Made by a program: the position numbers and the translations under genes. A DNA stretch of 9,073 bases from an uncultured Pseudomonadota bacterium. GTDB taxonomy: Bacteria; Lernaellota; Lernaellaia; Lernaellales; Lernaellaceae. Shown piece after piece: positions 1 to 7,300 of the stretch. Below the pieces are notes generated by a model. The model did no database searches, was not told where the DNA came from, and was given only the letters and a program-made list of their open reading frames with translations. The first letter of the stretch is position 1; every line of letters begins with the position of its first letter. The stretch covers positions 1-9,073 of the forward strand of contig CALBTQ010000006.1 in NCBI GenBank assembly GCA_937967875.1. Reading direction: 5' to 3'.

Positions 1-45
1 GATCGTATTCGGTGACTGGAGTTCAGACGTGTGCTCTTCCGATCT
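1..45 (+). other. Illumina sequencing adapter (contaminant)
   Basis: Bases 12-45 match, as I know it, the Illumina multiplexing read-2/index primer: it starts GTGACTGGAGTTCAGACGTG and ends GCTCTTCCGATCT. Bases 1-3 (GAT) fit the end of the P7 arm, and 4-11 (CGTATTCG) sit where an 8-nt i7 index is placed. Translated from 12, this stretch gives MTGVQTCALPI, a peptide familiar from contaminated assemblies. The segment is a library artefact left on a contig end, and genomic sequence begins at about base 46. Start codons at 12 or 31 are therefore artificial. Confidence 0.97.
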
Positions 46-507
46 ATCGCCGCCGAAATGCCGCACAGCCACACGGCGACGATCTACCCCGGCGTGCGCG
101 AATTGCTCGAACGCCTCGACGGCCGCGACGATCTGTCCATCGGCCTGCTGACCGGCAACGTGCGCGGCGGGGCGGTCGCCAAATTGACCTACTTCGACCT
201 GTGGCGCTTTTTTCCTTACGGGGCCTTCGGGTCGGATCACGAAGTGCGCGAAAAGCTCGTGCCCATCGCCCTGGCGCGCGCCTCGCAGCATCTGGGGCGG
301 AAAATCGAACCGGGCCCGCACGTGTACGTCATCGGCGACACCGACCGCGACGTCGCCTGCGCGCTGGCCAACGACTGCACGGCCGTGGGCGTGGGCACGC
401 TGAATTTTTCCGCCGCGCAACTCAAGGCCTTGGGCGCGCACCTGGTGTTCGAGGACTTCAGCGATACCGAAAACGTGTTGAAGCAATTGGGAGTCAATCA
501 TGGCTGA
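46..507 (+). CDS. HAD-family hydrolase, phosphoglycolate phosphatase-like (5' truncated)
   Basis: This is the C-terminal 153 residues of a haloacid-dehalogenase superfamily phosphatase that lost its N-terminus at the contig edge. The nucleophile motif I (DxDxT) is therefore missing. Visible family features are YPGVRELLERL, which leads into motif II LLTGN (Thr codon 151-153), then a GAFGSD segment typical of Gph-like proteins, and motif IV GDTDRD (codons 334-351) with the acidic Mg2+ ligands. The family hydrolyses small phosphate esters such as 2-phosphoglycolate, usually in the cytoplasm; the actual substrate cannot be read from the sequence. The stop codon TGA at 505-507 overlaps the start of the mutase gene by 8 nt, so the two are very probably co-transcribed. 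An ORF caller will extend this gene into the adapter (GTG at 31), which is wrong. Confidence 0.88.
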   Translation: MAAEMPHSHTATIYPGVRELLERLDGRDDLSIGLLTGNVRGGAVAKLTYFDLWRFFPYGAFGSDHEVREKLVPIALARASQHLGRKIEPGPHVYVIGDTDRDVACALANDCTAVGVGTLNFSAAQLKALGAHLVFEDFSDTENVLKQLGVNHG

Positions 508-2308
508 TCGTGTCGAGCATTATGTCCGTTTGCTGGACGTCTACCGCGACATGGGCGAGATCACCGAGGCGACCTACCGCAACGCCAAGGCGTGGCTGAC
601 GCAACCCGAGTACGCCGAGTACCGCGAGCGCGTGTTCGAGTTGATCCGACCCGTGCCGTTGATCGACGCGTTCTATCAGTTGATTCCTTTCGGCACCGGC
701 GGTCGGCGCGGGCGCGTGGGCGTGGGCAGCAACCGCCTGAACAAACGCACCATCGGCGAAAGCGCGCAGGGCGTGGCCGCGTACATCAAAAAGCAAGACG
801 CCGACGGCTCGCTGGCCGAGCGCGGCGTGGTCATCGCCCGCGACGTGCGCCCCAGCAGCGAGGAATTCGCGCGCCTGACCGCCGAGGTCATCGCCGCCAA
901 CGGCATCAAGGTATATCTCTTCGACGGTCCGCGCTCGACGCCGCTGCTCAGTTTCGCCGTGCGTCACCTGCACACGATCGCCGGCGTGGTGATCACCGCC
1001 AGCCACAATCCGCCCACCGACAACGGTTTCAAAGCCTACTGGGAAGACGGTGGGCAGATGGTTGCGCCGCACGACAAAGCCGTGCTCGAAGAGGTCGCGA
1101 ACGTCGGCGCCATCGAACGCATCGACCTGGAAGAAGCGCAGCGCGCCGGCCTGATCGAGACGCTCGACGACCGCGTCGATCGCGCTTACCTGGAGATGGT
1201 TCGTCGCGATTACGACGTGTGCGCCGAGCGCGATGCCTGCATCGTCTATTCGCCGCTGCACGGCACCGGCGTGACGATCGTGCCCCCGGCGCTCGAAGCG
1301 TTGGGTTTCGCCGACGTGCACATGCCGCCCGCGCAGGTCGAGATGAACGGGCGGTTCCCCACCGTGCGCGACAACTACCCGAACCCGGAAATCCCCGCCG
1401 CGATGGATTTGGCCGTGGCGCTGGGGCGACAGGTGAACGCCGATGTGGTCATGGCCTCGGATCCCGACGCCGACCGCGTGGGCGTGTTCGTGCCTGACGG
1501 GCAGGGCGATTTCGTTTACCTGACCGGCAACACCGTCGGCGCGATGATGCTCGAATTTCTGCTTGCGCGCCTGCGTGAGAACGATCGTCTGCCCGCGAAG
1601 GGCTACGTGTTGACCACGCTGGTGTCGACCAAGCTGGTGCGTAAAATCGGTGAAGCCTACGGCGTGGAGGTCGTCGACGATCTGCTGGTCGGCTTCAAGA
1701 ATATGGCCGCGGATATTCTGCAGCGCGAAGAGAACGGTCTCGATCCGGCGTTGATGCTGTTTTCCTTCGAGGAGTCGATCGGCTACATGCGCAGCCACGA
1801 GGTGCGCGACAAGGACAGCGCCGCCGGGGCGTGCCTGTTGGCGCAGTTGGCCGCGTGGTGCAAGGCGCACGGCATGTCGTTGCTGGATTTCCGCAAGCGG
1901 TTGTATGCCACCTACGGCTATTTCAAAGAGTCGCAGTTCTCGGTGTTCCTCGAAGGCGAGGCCGGCGCCGAGCAGATGCGCTATTTGATGGATCAGCTCC
2001 GCAACCATCCGCCCGCGCGGATCGCCGGCTACACGGTGTACGCGATCGTCGATCGTCTCAACGCCACGCGCCGCGTGATCGCCACCGGCAAGATGGAAAA
2101 GGCCGGCCCGGAAACCAGCAACGTGCTGATCTTCGAGTTGTCCGCCGACGGTCTGACCAGCCTGGCGATTCGTCCCTCGGGCACCGAGCCCAAGATCAAG
2201 CATTACATCGCCCACGCCGGCGCGGCCAAAGAAAAGGCGACGGTCGATGAAACCGTCGCCCTCTTGGAAGCTGAAATCAAACGGATCGAGCGCGAAATTA
2301 TCGCCTAG
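500..2308 (+). CDS. Phosphoglucomutase/phosphomannomutase (PGM2-type alpha-D-phosphohexomutase)
   Basis: Complete 602-residue enzyme that interconverts sugar 1-phosphates and 6-phosphates (glucose or mannose; PGM2 relatives also act on pentose phosphates) in the cytoplasm. All four active-site loops of the superfamily are present. They are TASHNP with the phosphoserine at Ser168, the Mg2+ loop DPDADR at 321-326, the sugar-specificity loop FEESIGY starting near 423, and the phosphate-binding loop RPSGTEPK at 558-565. The N-terminal FGTGGRRG segment at 64-71 and the length fit the PGM2/COG1109 group rather than the shorter (about 450 aa) bacterial PMM/PGM or GlmM types. The ATG at 500 is supported by GGGAG at 489-493, with 6 nt spacing. 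The gene overlaps the upstream phosphatase by 8 nt. Its TAG (2306-2308) overlaps the stop of the convergent gene. Substrate preference is not decided. Confidence 0.95.
   Translation: MADRVEHYVRLLDVYRDMGEITEATYRNAKAWLTQPEYAEYRERVFELIRPVPLIDAFYQLIPFGTGGRRGRVGVGSNRLNKRTIGESAQGVAAYIKKQDADGSLAERGVVIARDVRPSSEEFARLTAEVIAANGIKVYLFDGPRSTPLLSFAVRHLHTIAGVVITASHNPPTDNGFKAYWEDGGQMVAPHDKAVLEEVANVGAIERIDLEEAQRAGLIETLDDRVDRAYLEMVRRDYDVCAERDACIVYSPLHGTGVTIVPPALEALGFADVHMPPAQVEMNGRFPTVRDNYPNPEIPAAMDLAVALGRQVNADVVMASDPDADRVGVFVPDGQGDFVYLTGNTVGAMMLEFLLARLRENDRLPAKGYVLTTLVSTKLVRKIGEAYGVEVVDDLLVGFKNMAADILQREENGLDPALMLFSFEESIGYMRSHEVRDKDSAAGACLLAQLAAWCKAHGMSLLDFRKRLYATYGYFKESQFSVFLEGEAGAEQMRYLMDQLRNHPPARIAGYTVYAIVDRLNATRRVIATGKMEKAGPETSNVLIFELSADGLTSLAIRPSGTEPKIKHYIAHAGAAKEKATVDETVALLEAEIKRIEREIIA
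2228..2260 (-). terminator. Intrinsic terminator for the minus-strand gene, inside the mutase CDS
   Basis: Read on the minus strand, GGCGACGGT (2260-2252) pairs perfectly with ACCGTCGCC (2244-2236) across a 7-nt loop. The stem is followed immediately by TTTTCTTT (2235-2228). A 9-bp GC-rich stem with a T-tract is the classic rho-independent form. It lies about 45-77 nt past the stop of the minus-strand Rossmann gene. Read on the plus strand, the stem is followed by CTCTTGG, so it is not a good terminator for the mutase itself. The same bases encode KEKATVDETVA of the mutase. Confidence 0.7.
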
Positions 2309-4101
2309 TTGTTCGCCTTGATCCCAACCGGCTGGAAGCCGATGCGGCTGCCGCCTTCTTCGGTGTTGAAAATCCACCCGGCGATTTCGCCGATGTTCAA
2401 CCGGCCGTCTTCGCCCAGGTAGTTCTTGCGATTGAAGCGGCTCGACGTGTTCGCGCCGCCTTTCTTCCAGTCGATCGCGTCCATCACCGCGGCCAGGTTC
2501 TGCATGCGCTTGCGCCAGCATTCCATGTTCGCGGGGCGCAGGTCGATCCACCCCTCGTAGCAGTATTCGTCCAGCAGCTTCGCGTTGACCGGCACCGTGT
2601 TGTCGCCGCGGAACGGCGGAGCGACGATCTTCGTGCCGCGCAGCAGTTTCTTGCCGTCGGCGGTGACGATGGGAATGCCGATCGATATGATGCGCGCGCG
2701 CAGCTCGTCATCTTTGTTGATCAACGATTGCAGTTTTTTGGCCATCGCCTCGGGCTTGGCGGCGATGATCTTTTTCGGCGTGCCGTAAGTCTGCTTGAGC
2801 AGGTAGGCCTCGTACAGCAGCTTGCTCAAACGCGGCGGACCGAGAATCTCGAAGGCGACCGCTTCGCCGTGCTTGCCTTCCATGCCCTGCAGCTTGTCGA
2901 TGGCGAAATCGCGCATGAACCCGGCGCGGTACGTGCTGCTCATCACCGAGTTTTTGATCGCCGTGACGATATCGTAACCGGTGTTCGCGCCGTGCAGTTC
3001 GGCGCGCACGTTGCGCGCGATTTCCTCGGGCGTCACGTATTCCATCTGGCCGGTCGTCGTGATCGCGGTGAACTCGCCGCAACTGAACAGGCCGTTTTCG
3101 CCGGTGTTGATGTACACCGCTTTCATCGGCTTGCCCGTGTCTACAATGCGTCCGTCGCAGTCGCCGCAGGGCACTTCCAGGTCGACCGATTTGTCCAGCG
3201 GGAAGGCTTTGGCCGGCGGATTGTCGTACAGGCGGATCGGCTGTTTGCCGCGCGCCACGACGCCGTGGTCGATCGACTTCCAGGCGATCGCCGCGGCCGG
3301 TTTGATCTCCATGGTAAAGGCGGTGTCGGGCGTGTTGGCCATCAGGAACAGCAGCAAACTATGCGCGCCGCCGACCGCGCTTTTGGACAGCAGCTTCTGA
3401 CTCGGCTTTTCCTCCGAGTGCGTGTAGGGGATGTTCAGGCCCATGCCGCCGGTGCCGGTCGTGCCGATCTTGACGAAGAACTGCGTCTTCGCCTGTTTCA
3501 TGGCCAGATACAAAATCTGGATGTGACGGATCAGCCGCGGCAGATAGATCGAGGTCAGGTGCTCGTAGACGCTGGTTTTCATGTTGGTCAGCGCCTTGGC
3601 CATGTCGCCGCCCTGCGCGTAGGCGTTTTCCAGCGCGGTCATTTTCATACGCAGATCGAGCACCGAGGCGTACACGTCTTTATAGGCGACGATGGTCGCC
3701 GTGTTGATTGCGTCGACCACGACGTACGGCTTGTACTTGTCGATCAACTTGAACAGGAACATATCGGCCAGGTCGATCTTCTTCAGATCGTTGAAGGTGT
3801 CGTCGACGATCTTGGTCAGGTCCTCGATTTTTTTGATGGCGCGGGCGGGGGTGTCCTTGAATTCCACCCGAGCGAAAATATCGCCCCATTCCGCAATGAA
3901 CTTCGTGTTGACTTTCACCTGGTGCAGTTCGTTCATTTGGATGCGTTCTTGTTCGAGGTCGTTGACCGCTTCCTCCGCCTCTTCGCGGCTGAGGCTGCAC
4001 ACGATGATTGTCGCCGGATTGTCCTGCAGCAGTTCGTGACAAACGGCGCGGCCGACCAGGCCCCATCCGCCCAGAACAAGAATCGATTCGCCATTGACCA
4101 T
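2305..4101 (-). CDS. Uncharacterised Rossmann-fold NAD(P)-binding protein (SDR/epimerase-like), 598 aa
   Basis: The N-terminus ILVLGGWGLVG (residues 7-17) is a dinucleotide-binding beta-alpha-beta turn (GxGxxG within 12-17). The VVDAINTAT stretch around 130-136 looks like the end of the fourth Rossmann strand, as in epimerases or short-chain dehydrogenases. Between them lies an unusually long, charged, helix-rich insertion (about residues 38-120). KIGTTGTGGMG at 211-221 resembles the strand-plus-Ser/Thr region of extended SDRs and is followed by a Tyr at 226. A CGDC pair (Cys312, Cys315) lies in the middle. The C-terminal half (about 330-598) matches nothing I recognise. No signal peptide or membrane segment is evident, so a cytoplasmic oxidoreductase or epimerase is the inference; the substrate is unknown. 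The ATG is supported by AGGAG (4112-4108) at 6-nt spacing. It is transcribed divergently from iorA and converges on the mutase with a 4-bp overlap. Confidence 0.82.
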   Translation of the reverse strand: MVNGESILVLGGWGLVGRAVCHELLQDNPATIIVCSLSREEAEEAVNDLEQERIQMNELHQVKVNTKFIAEWGDIFARVEFKDTPARAIKKIEDLTKIVDDTFNDLKKIDLADMFLFKLIDKYKPYVVVDAINTATIVAYKDVYASVLDLRMKMTALENAYAQGGDMAKALTNMKTSVYEHLTSIYLPRLIRHIQILYLAMKQAKTQFFVKIGTTGTGGMGLNIPYTHSEEKPSQKLLSKSAVGGAHSLLLFLMANTPDTAFTMEIKPAAAIAWKSIDHGVVARGKQPIRLYDNPPAKAFPLDKSVDLEVPCGDCDGRIVDTGKPMKAVYINTGENGLFSCGEFTAITTTGQMEYVTPEEIARNVRAELHGANTGYDIVTAIKNSVMSSTYRAGFMRDFAIDKLQGMEGKHGEAVAFEILGPPRLSKLLYEAYLLKQTYGTPKKIIAAKPEAMAKKLQSLINKDDELRARIISIGIPIVTADGKKLLRGTKIVAPPFRGDNTVPVNAKLLDEYCYEGWIDLRPANMECWRKRMQNLAAVMDAIDWKKGGANTSSRFNRKNYLGEDGRLNIGEIAGWIFNTEEGGSRIGFQPVGIKANN

Positions 4102-4122
4102 GACTATCTCCTACCTTGGTGT

Positions 4123-4142
4123 GGGCGATCCGGGGATCGCCC
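4123..4142. promoter_or_regulatory. Perfect 9-bp inverted repeat in the leader of the minus-strand gene
   Basis: GGGCGATCC (4123-4131) and GGATCGCCC (4134-4142) are perfect reverse complements separated by GG. The repeat lies between the predicted promoter (4173-4201) and the RBS (4108-4112) of the minus-strand Rossmann gene, so it falls in its 5' untranslated leader. It could be an operator for a dimeric repressor, or an RNA hairpin (8-bp stem, 4-nt loop) affecting translation. No T-tract follows on either strand, so it is not an intrinsic terminator. Confidence 0.55.
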
Positions 4143-4172
4143 GGTGCTTATTGGTTCTGAAGATACGGCAGC

Positions 4173-4201
4173 ATCTTAGGATCGGCCCGCTGGGGTGTCA
4201 A
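4173..4201 (-). promoter_or_regulatory. Sigma70-like promoter for the minus-strand Rossmann gene
   Basis: On the minus strand the -35 is a perfect TTGACA (4201-4196). A 17-bp spacer (4195-4179) follows, then a -10 TAAGAT (4178-4173), which matches TATAAT at 4 of 6 positions. Transcription would start near 4166 and give a leader of about 65 nt that contains the inverted repeat 4123-4142 and the AGGAG ribosome site. Confidence 0.62.
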
Positions 4202-4261
4202 TCAGGAGTCGTGCTGTTTTTTCCATTTGTTTATCCCCAGTTGGCCGCTGCGCGCGCATCC

Positions 4262-4290
4262 TTGACGGGCTGCGCCGGCCTGCCTAGACT
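4262..4290 (+). promoter_or_regulatory. Sigma70-like promoter for the iorA-iorB operon
   Basis: TTGACG at 4262-4267 matches the -35 consensus at 5 of 6 positions. It is followed by a 17-bp spacer (4268-4284) and TAGACT (4285-4290), a 4-of-6 match to the -10. The predicted start near 4297 leaves a short leader of about 22 nt before the ATG at 4319. The -35 lies about 60 bp from the -35 of the divergent promoter. The sequence between them is partly T-rich (4214-4232), with no clear operator. Confidence 0.55.
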
Positions 4291-4304
4291 GGCGCAAACG
4301 CAAT

Positions 4305-4308
4305 GAGG
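4305..4308 (+). promoter_or_regulatory. Ribosome binding site of iorA (long spacing)
   Basis: GAGG at 4305-4308 lies 10 nt before the ATG at 4319, longer than the 5-7 nt seen at the other genes here. No in-frame start occurs upstream within the leader, so 4319 remains the best start. Confidence 0.5.
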
Positions 4309-4318
4309 TTGCTCATCG

Positions 4319-7300
4319 ATGAATCCGTTGCTCTCCGCCGAACCGACCGTGCGCCTGCTGTTGGGAAACGAAGCGATCGTGCGCGGCGCGTTGGAAGCCG
4401 GTCTCGGCTTCTTCTCGACCTACCCGGGCACGCCCAGCAGCGAGATCGGCGATACGTTTTTCCGCATCCATCAGGAAGCGGGCGTTTCGTTCGAATATTC
4501 CGTCAACGAGAAAGTCGCGCTGGAAGTCGCCGGGGCCGCGGCCGCCGCGGGCGTGCGCACGATGGTCGCGATGAAGCACGTGGGCGTCAACGTCGCGGCC
4601 GACCCGCTGATGACCCTGGCCTACATCGGCGTGCGCGCCGGACTGGTGCTGGTCAGCGCCGACGATCCGGGCTGCCACAGCTCGCAGAACGAGCAGGACA
4701 ACCGCCACTACGCGCGCCTGGGCAAGCTGCCGATGTTCGAGCCGACGACGCCGCAGGACGCGTACGAGGCGGTCAAGGCCGCCTTCGAGCTTTCCGAGAA
4801 ACTGGAGATGCCCGTCATTCTGCGCACGACCACCCGCGTTTCGCACACGCGCAGCGCGGTGCGATTCGGTGCGTTGGGTGAACGCAAGACCAAGGGCGAA
4901 TTCGCGCCCGACCGGCGCCGCTTCACGCCCGTGCCGGCGGTGGCCCGTCTGCGCCATCCGGTCGTCGAACAAAACATGATCGCGGCCGAGGAGCAATTCA
5001 ACGAATCGCCGCTCAACCGCACCTACGGCACGGGAACCTTCGGCGTGCTCACCAGCGGCGTGGCGGCCTGCTACGTCGAGGACGCCGTGGTGCGTTTCGC
5101 GCTCGACGACAAGGTGCGTGTGCTGCAATTGGCGACGACCTGGCCGCTGCCGCGCAAGGTGCTCGCCGAGTTCGTCGCGCAGGTCGACGCCGCGCTGGTC
5201 GTCGAGGAGCTCGACCCCTTATTGGAGAACGAATTGCGCGCCACCTGCTCGCGCACGGGCAAGCTGATTCCCGTGTACGGCAAGGAGAGCGGGCACTTCT
5301 CGTTGCTCGGCGAATTGGGACCCGATCAGGTGACGCACGCGCTGGCCGATCTGCTGGGCTTTGACGCCGAGGAAGGCGCGGGCGCCGCGTTGCCCGCGTT
5401 GCCGGCGCGTCCGCCGATTCTGTGTCCCGGTTGTCCGCACCGCGCCACTTACTACGCGGTCAAGCTGGTCGCCGGCGACGCGCCGCTGTACCTGTCGGAC
5501 ATCGGCTGCTACACGCTGGGCTTTTTGCCGCCGATCGGCGTGGGCGATTACTTCATCTGCATGGGCTCGTCGGCGTCCAGCGCCGGGGGGTTCGCCGCAA
5601 CGGGCGACAAACCGGTGATTTCGTTTATCGGCGATTCGACCTTCTTCCATTCGGGCATGACCGGCCTGGTCAATTCGGTGCACAACCGGCGCGACATGAC
5701 GTTGGTCGTGCTCGACAACCGCACGACCGGCATGACCGGCCATCAGCCCAACCCCGGGTCGGGCGTGCGCGGCGAAACGATCGACATCGAGCGCATCGCC
5801 CGCGCCGCCGGCGTCGAGCATATCGCCGCGATCGATCCGCTCAACTTCAAAGAAAGCACGATGGTCATCCGCAATCTGCTGGCGCAGAGCGGACCCAAAG
5901 TGCTCATTTCGCGCAGCCCATGCCCCTTGTTCGCGCGCAAGCAACTGGGGCAGAAGCGCGAAGCGGCGTACTACCGCGTCGATCACAACCTGTGCCGGGT
6001 GTGCGGACGGGGCGAGGACGGTCAGTGCGGCCTGGAGACGAACAAAGACTACGGCCTGTCACGCAGTCGGGCGCGCATCGCGGCGCTGCCCGAAAACGGC
6101 GAGGGACGCGCGCCGCAAAAAATGAAACATCCGCCGTGCGAAACGGCTTGCCCGTTGGGCCTGTGCGTGCAGGGGTACATCGAGCACGTCGCGGCGGGCA
6201 ATATCGAAATCGCGCGGGCGCTCATCCGCCAGCGGCTGGCGCTGCCGCACACCATCTGCCGCGTGTGCACGCATCCGTGCGAAGCGGCCTGCGTGCGCGG
6301 CGATATCGACGAACCGCTGGCGATCAACAAAATCAAGCGCTTCGTGATGGACGCGGAAACCGACGACGAGCGGCAAACGTACATCGCGTGGCAGCGCAAT
6401 CTCATCGAGGAAAACGGTAAGCGCGTGGCGGTGATCGGCGGCGGTCCGGCCGGCCTGGGGTGCGCCTTCGACCTACGCCTGCGCGGATATGAGGTGACGA
6501 TCTTCGAGGCCGAGGACGCGGCAGGCGGCATGTGCGGTTACGGCATTCCGCGCCATCGTCTGCCGCGCGCGGCGCTGGCCAAGGACCTCGCGGTGATCGA
6601 AGGCCTGGGCGTGGCGATCGAAACCGGCCGACGCTTCGGGGCCGATTTCACGCTCAACGAACTTCGTGAGTGCGGCTTTGCAGCGGCTTTCGTGTCGGTC
6701 GGCATGACGCGCGGCCTGCGTCTGGGCATCGAAGGCGAAACCCTGCCGCGCGTGCAGGACGCCATGCATTTTCTGCGGCAGGTGAACCTCGGCGGGCTCG
6801 ACGAACTTGCCGGGCACGTGGTCGTGGTCGGCGGCGGCAACGCGGCGATCGACGCGGCCCGTTGCGCGCTGCGTCTGGGGGCGAACGCGGTGACCATCCT
6901 CTACCGGCGCACGCACCTGGAGATGCCCGCCATCGCCGAGGAGGTCGAGGCCGCGCAGGCCGAGGGCGTCAAGCTGGTTGAGTTGAGCACGCCCGAGTCG
7001 ATCGAGGAGAAGAACGGTCGCCTGACGCTGATCTGCCGCCGCATGAAACTGGGCGAGCCGGACGATGACGGCCGGCGCAAACCGCTGCCCTCCGAGCAGA
7101 CGTTCACTGTGCCGGCCGACCATGTCGTCGTCGCCATCGGCCAGCAGCCGTCGCTGGCGCCCGAGGCGCTGCCGCTGGTCGAGTGCGACCGGTGGGGCCG
7201 CCTGCGCGTCGAGCGCGATACCGGCGCGACCGACAACCCATTCCTGTTCGCCGGCGGCGATGCGGTGACCGGGCCGGCGAGCGTGGCCGAGGCGCTGCAG

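Noticed and set aside
12..599. Frame starting MTGVQTCALPI
   Set aside because: The start lies in the sequencing adapter and the rest is an out-of-frame Arg-rich reading of the HAD phosphatase and mutase.
2389..2420. Short GGCGA/TCGCC-type hairpins just past the mutase stop as plus-strand terminators
   Set aside because: Stems are only 5-6 bp and no T-tract follows. They lie in the coding region of the opposite gene.
494..2551. A 685-codon open frame antisense to the whole mutase gene
   Set aside because: It is rich in His, Arg, Gly and Ala without family motifs, as expected for the shadow of a G/C-ending-codon gene. The plus-strand mutase has all catalytic motifs.
2728..4179. A 483-codon plus-strand frame antisense to the Rossmann gene
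   Set aside because: It is an Arg/His/Asp-rich shadow composition with no recognisable domain. The minus-strand gene has a clear RBS, promoter and nucleotide-binding motif.
4094..4306. Small plus-strand frame (70 codons) across the divergent promoter region
   Set aside because: It begins inside the start of the opposite gene, lacks a Shine-Dalgarno, and covers both predicted promoters. No support as a gene or leader peptide.
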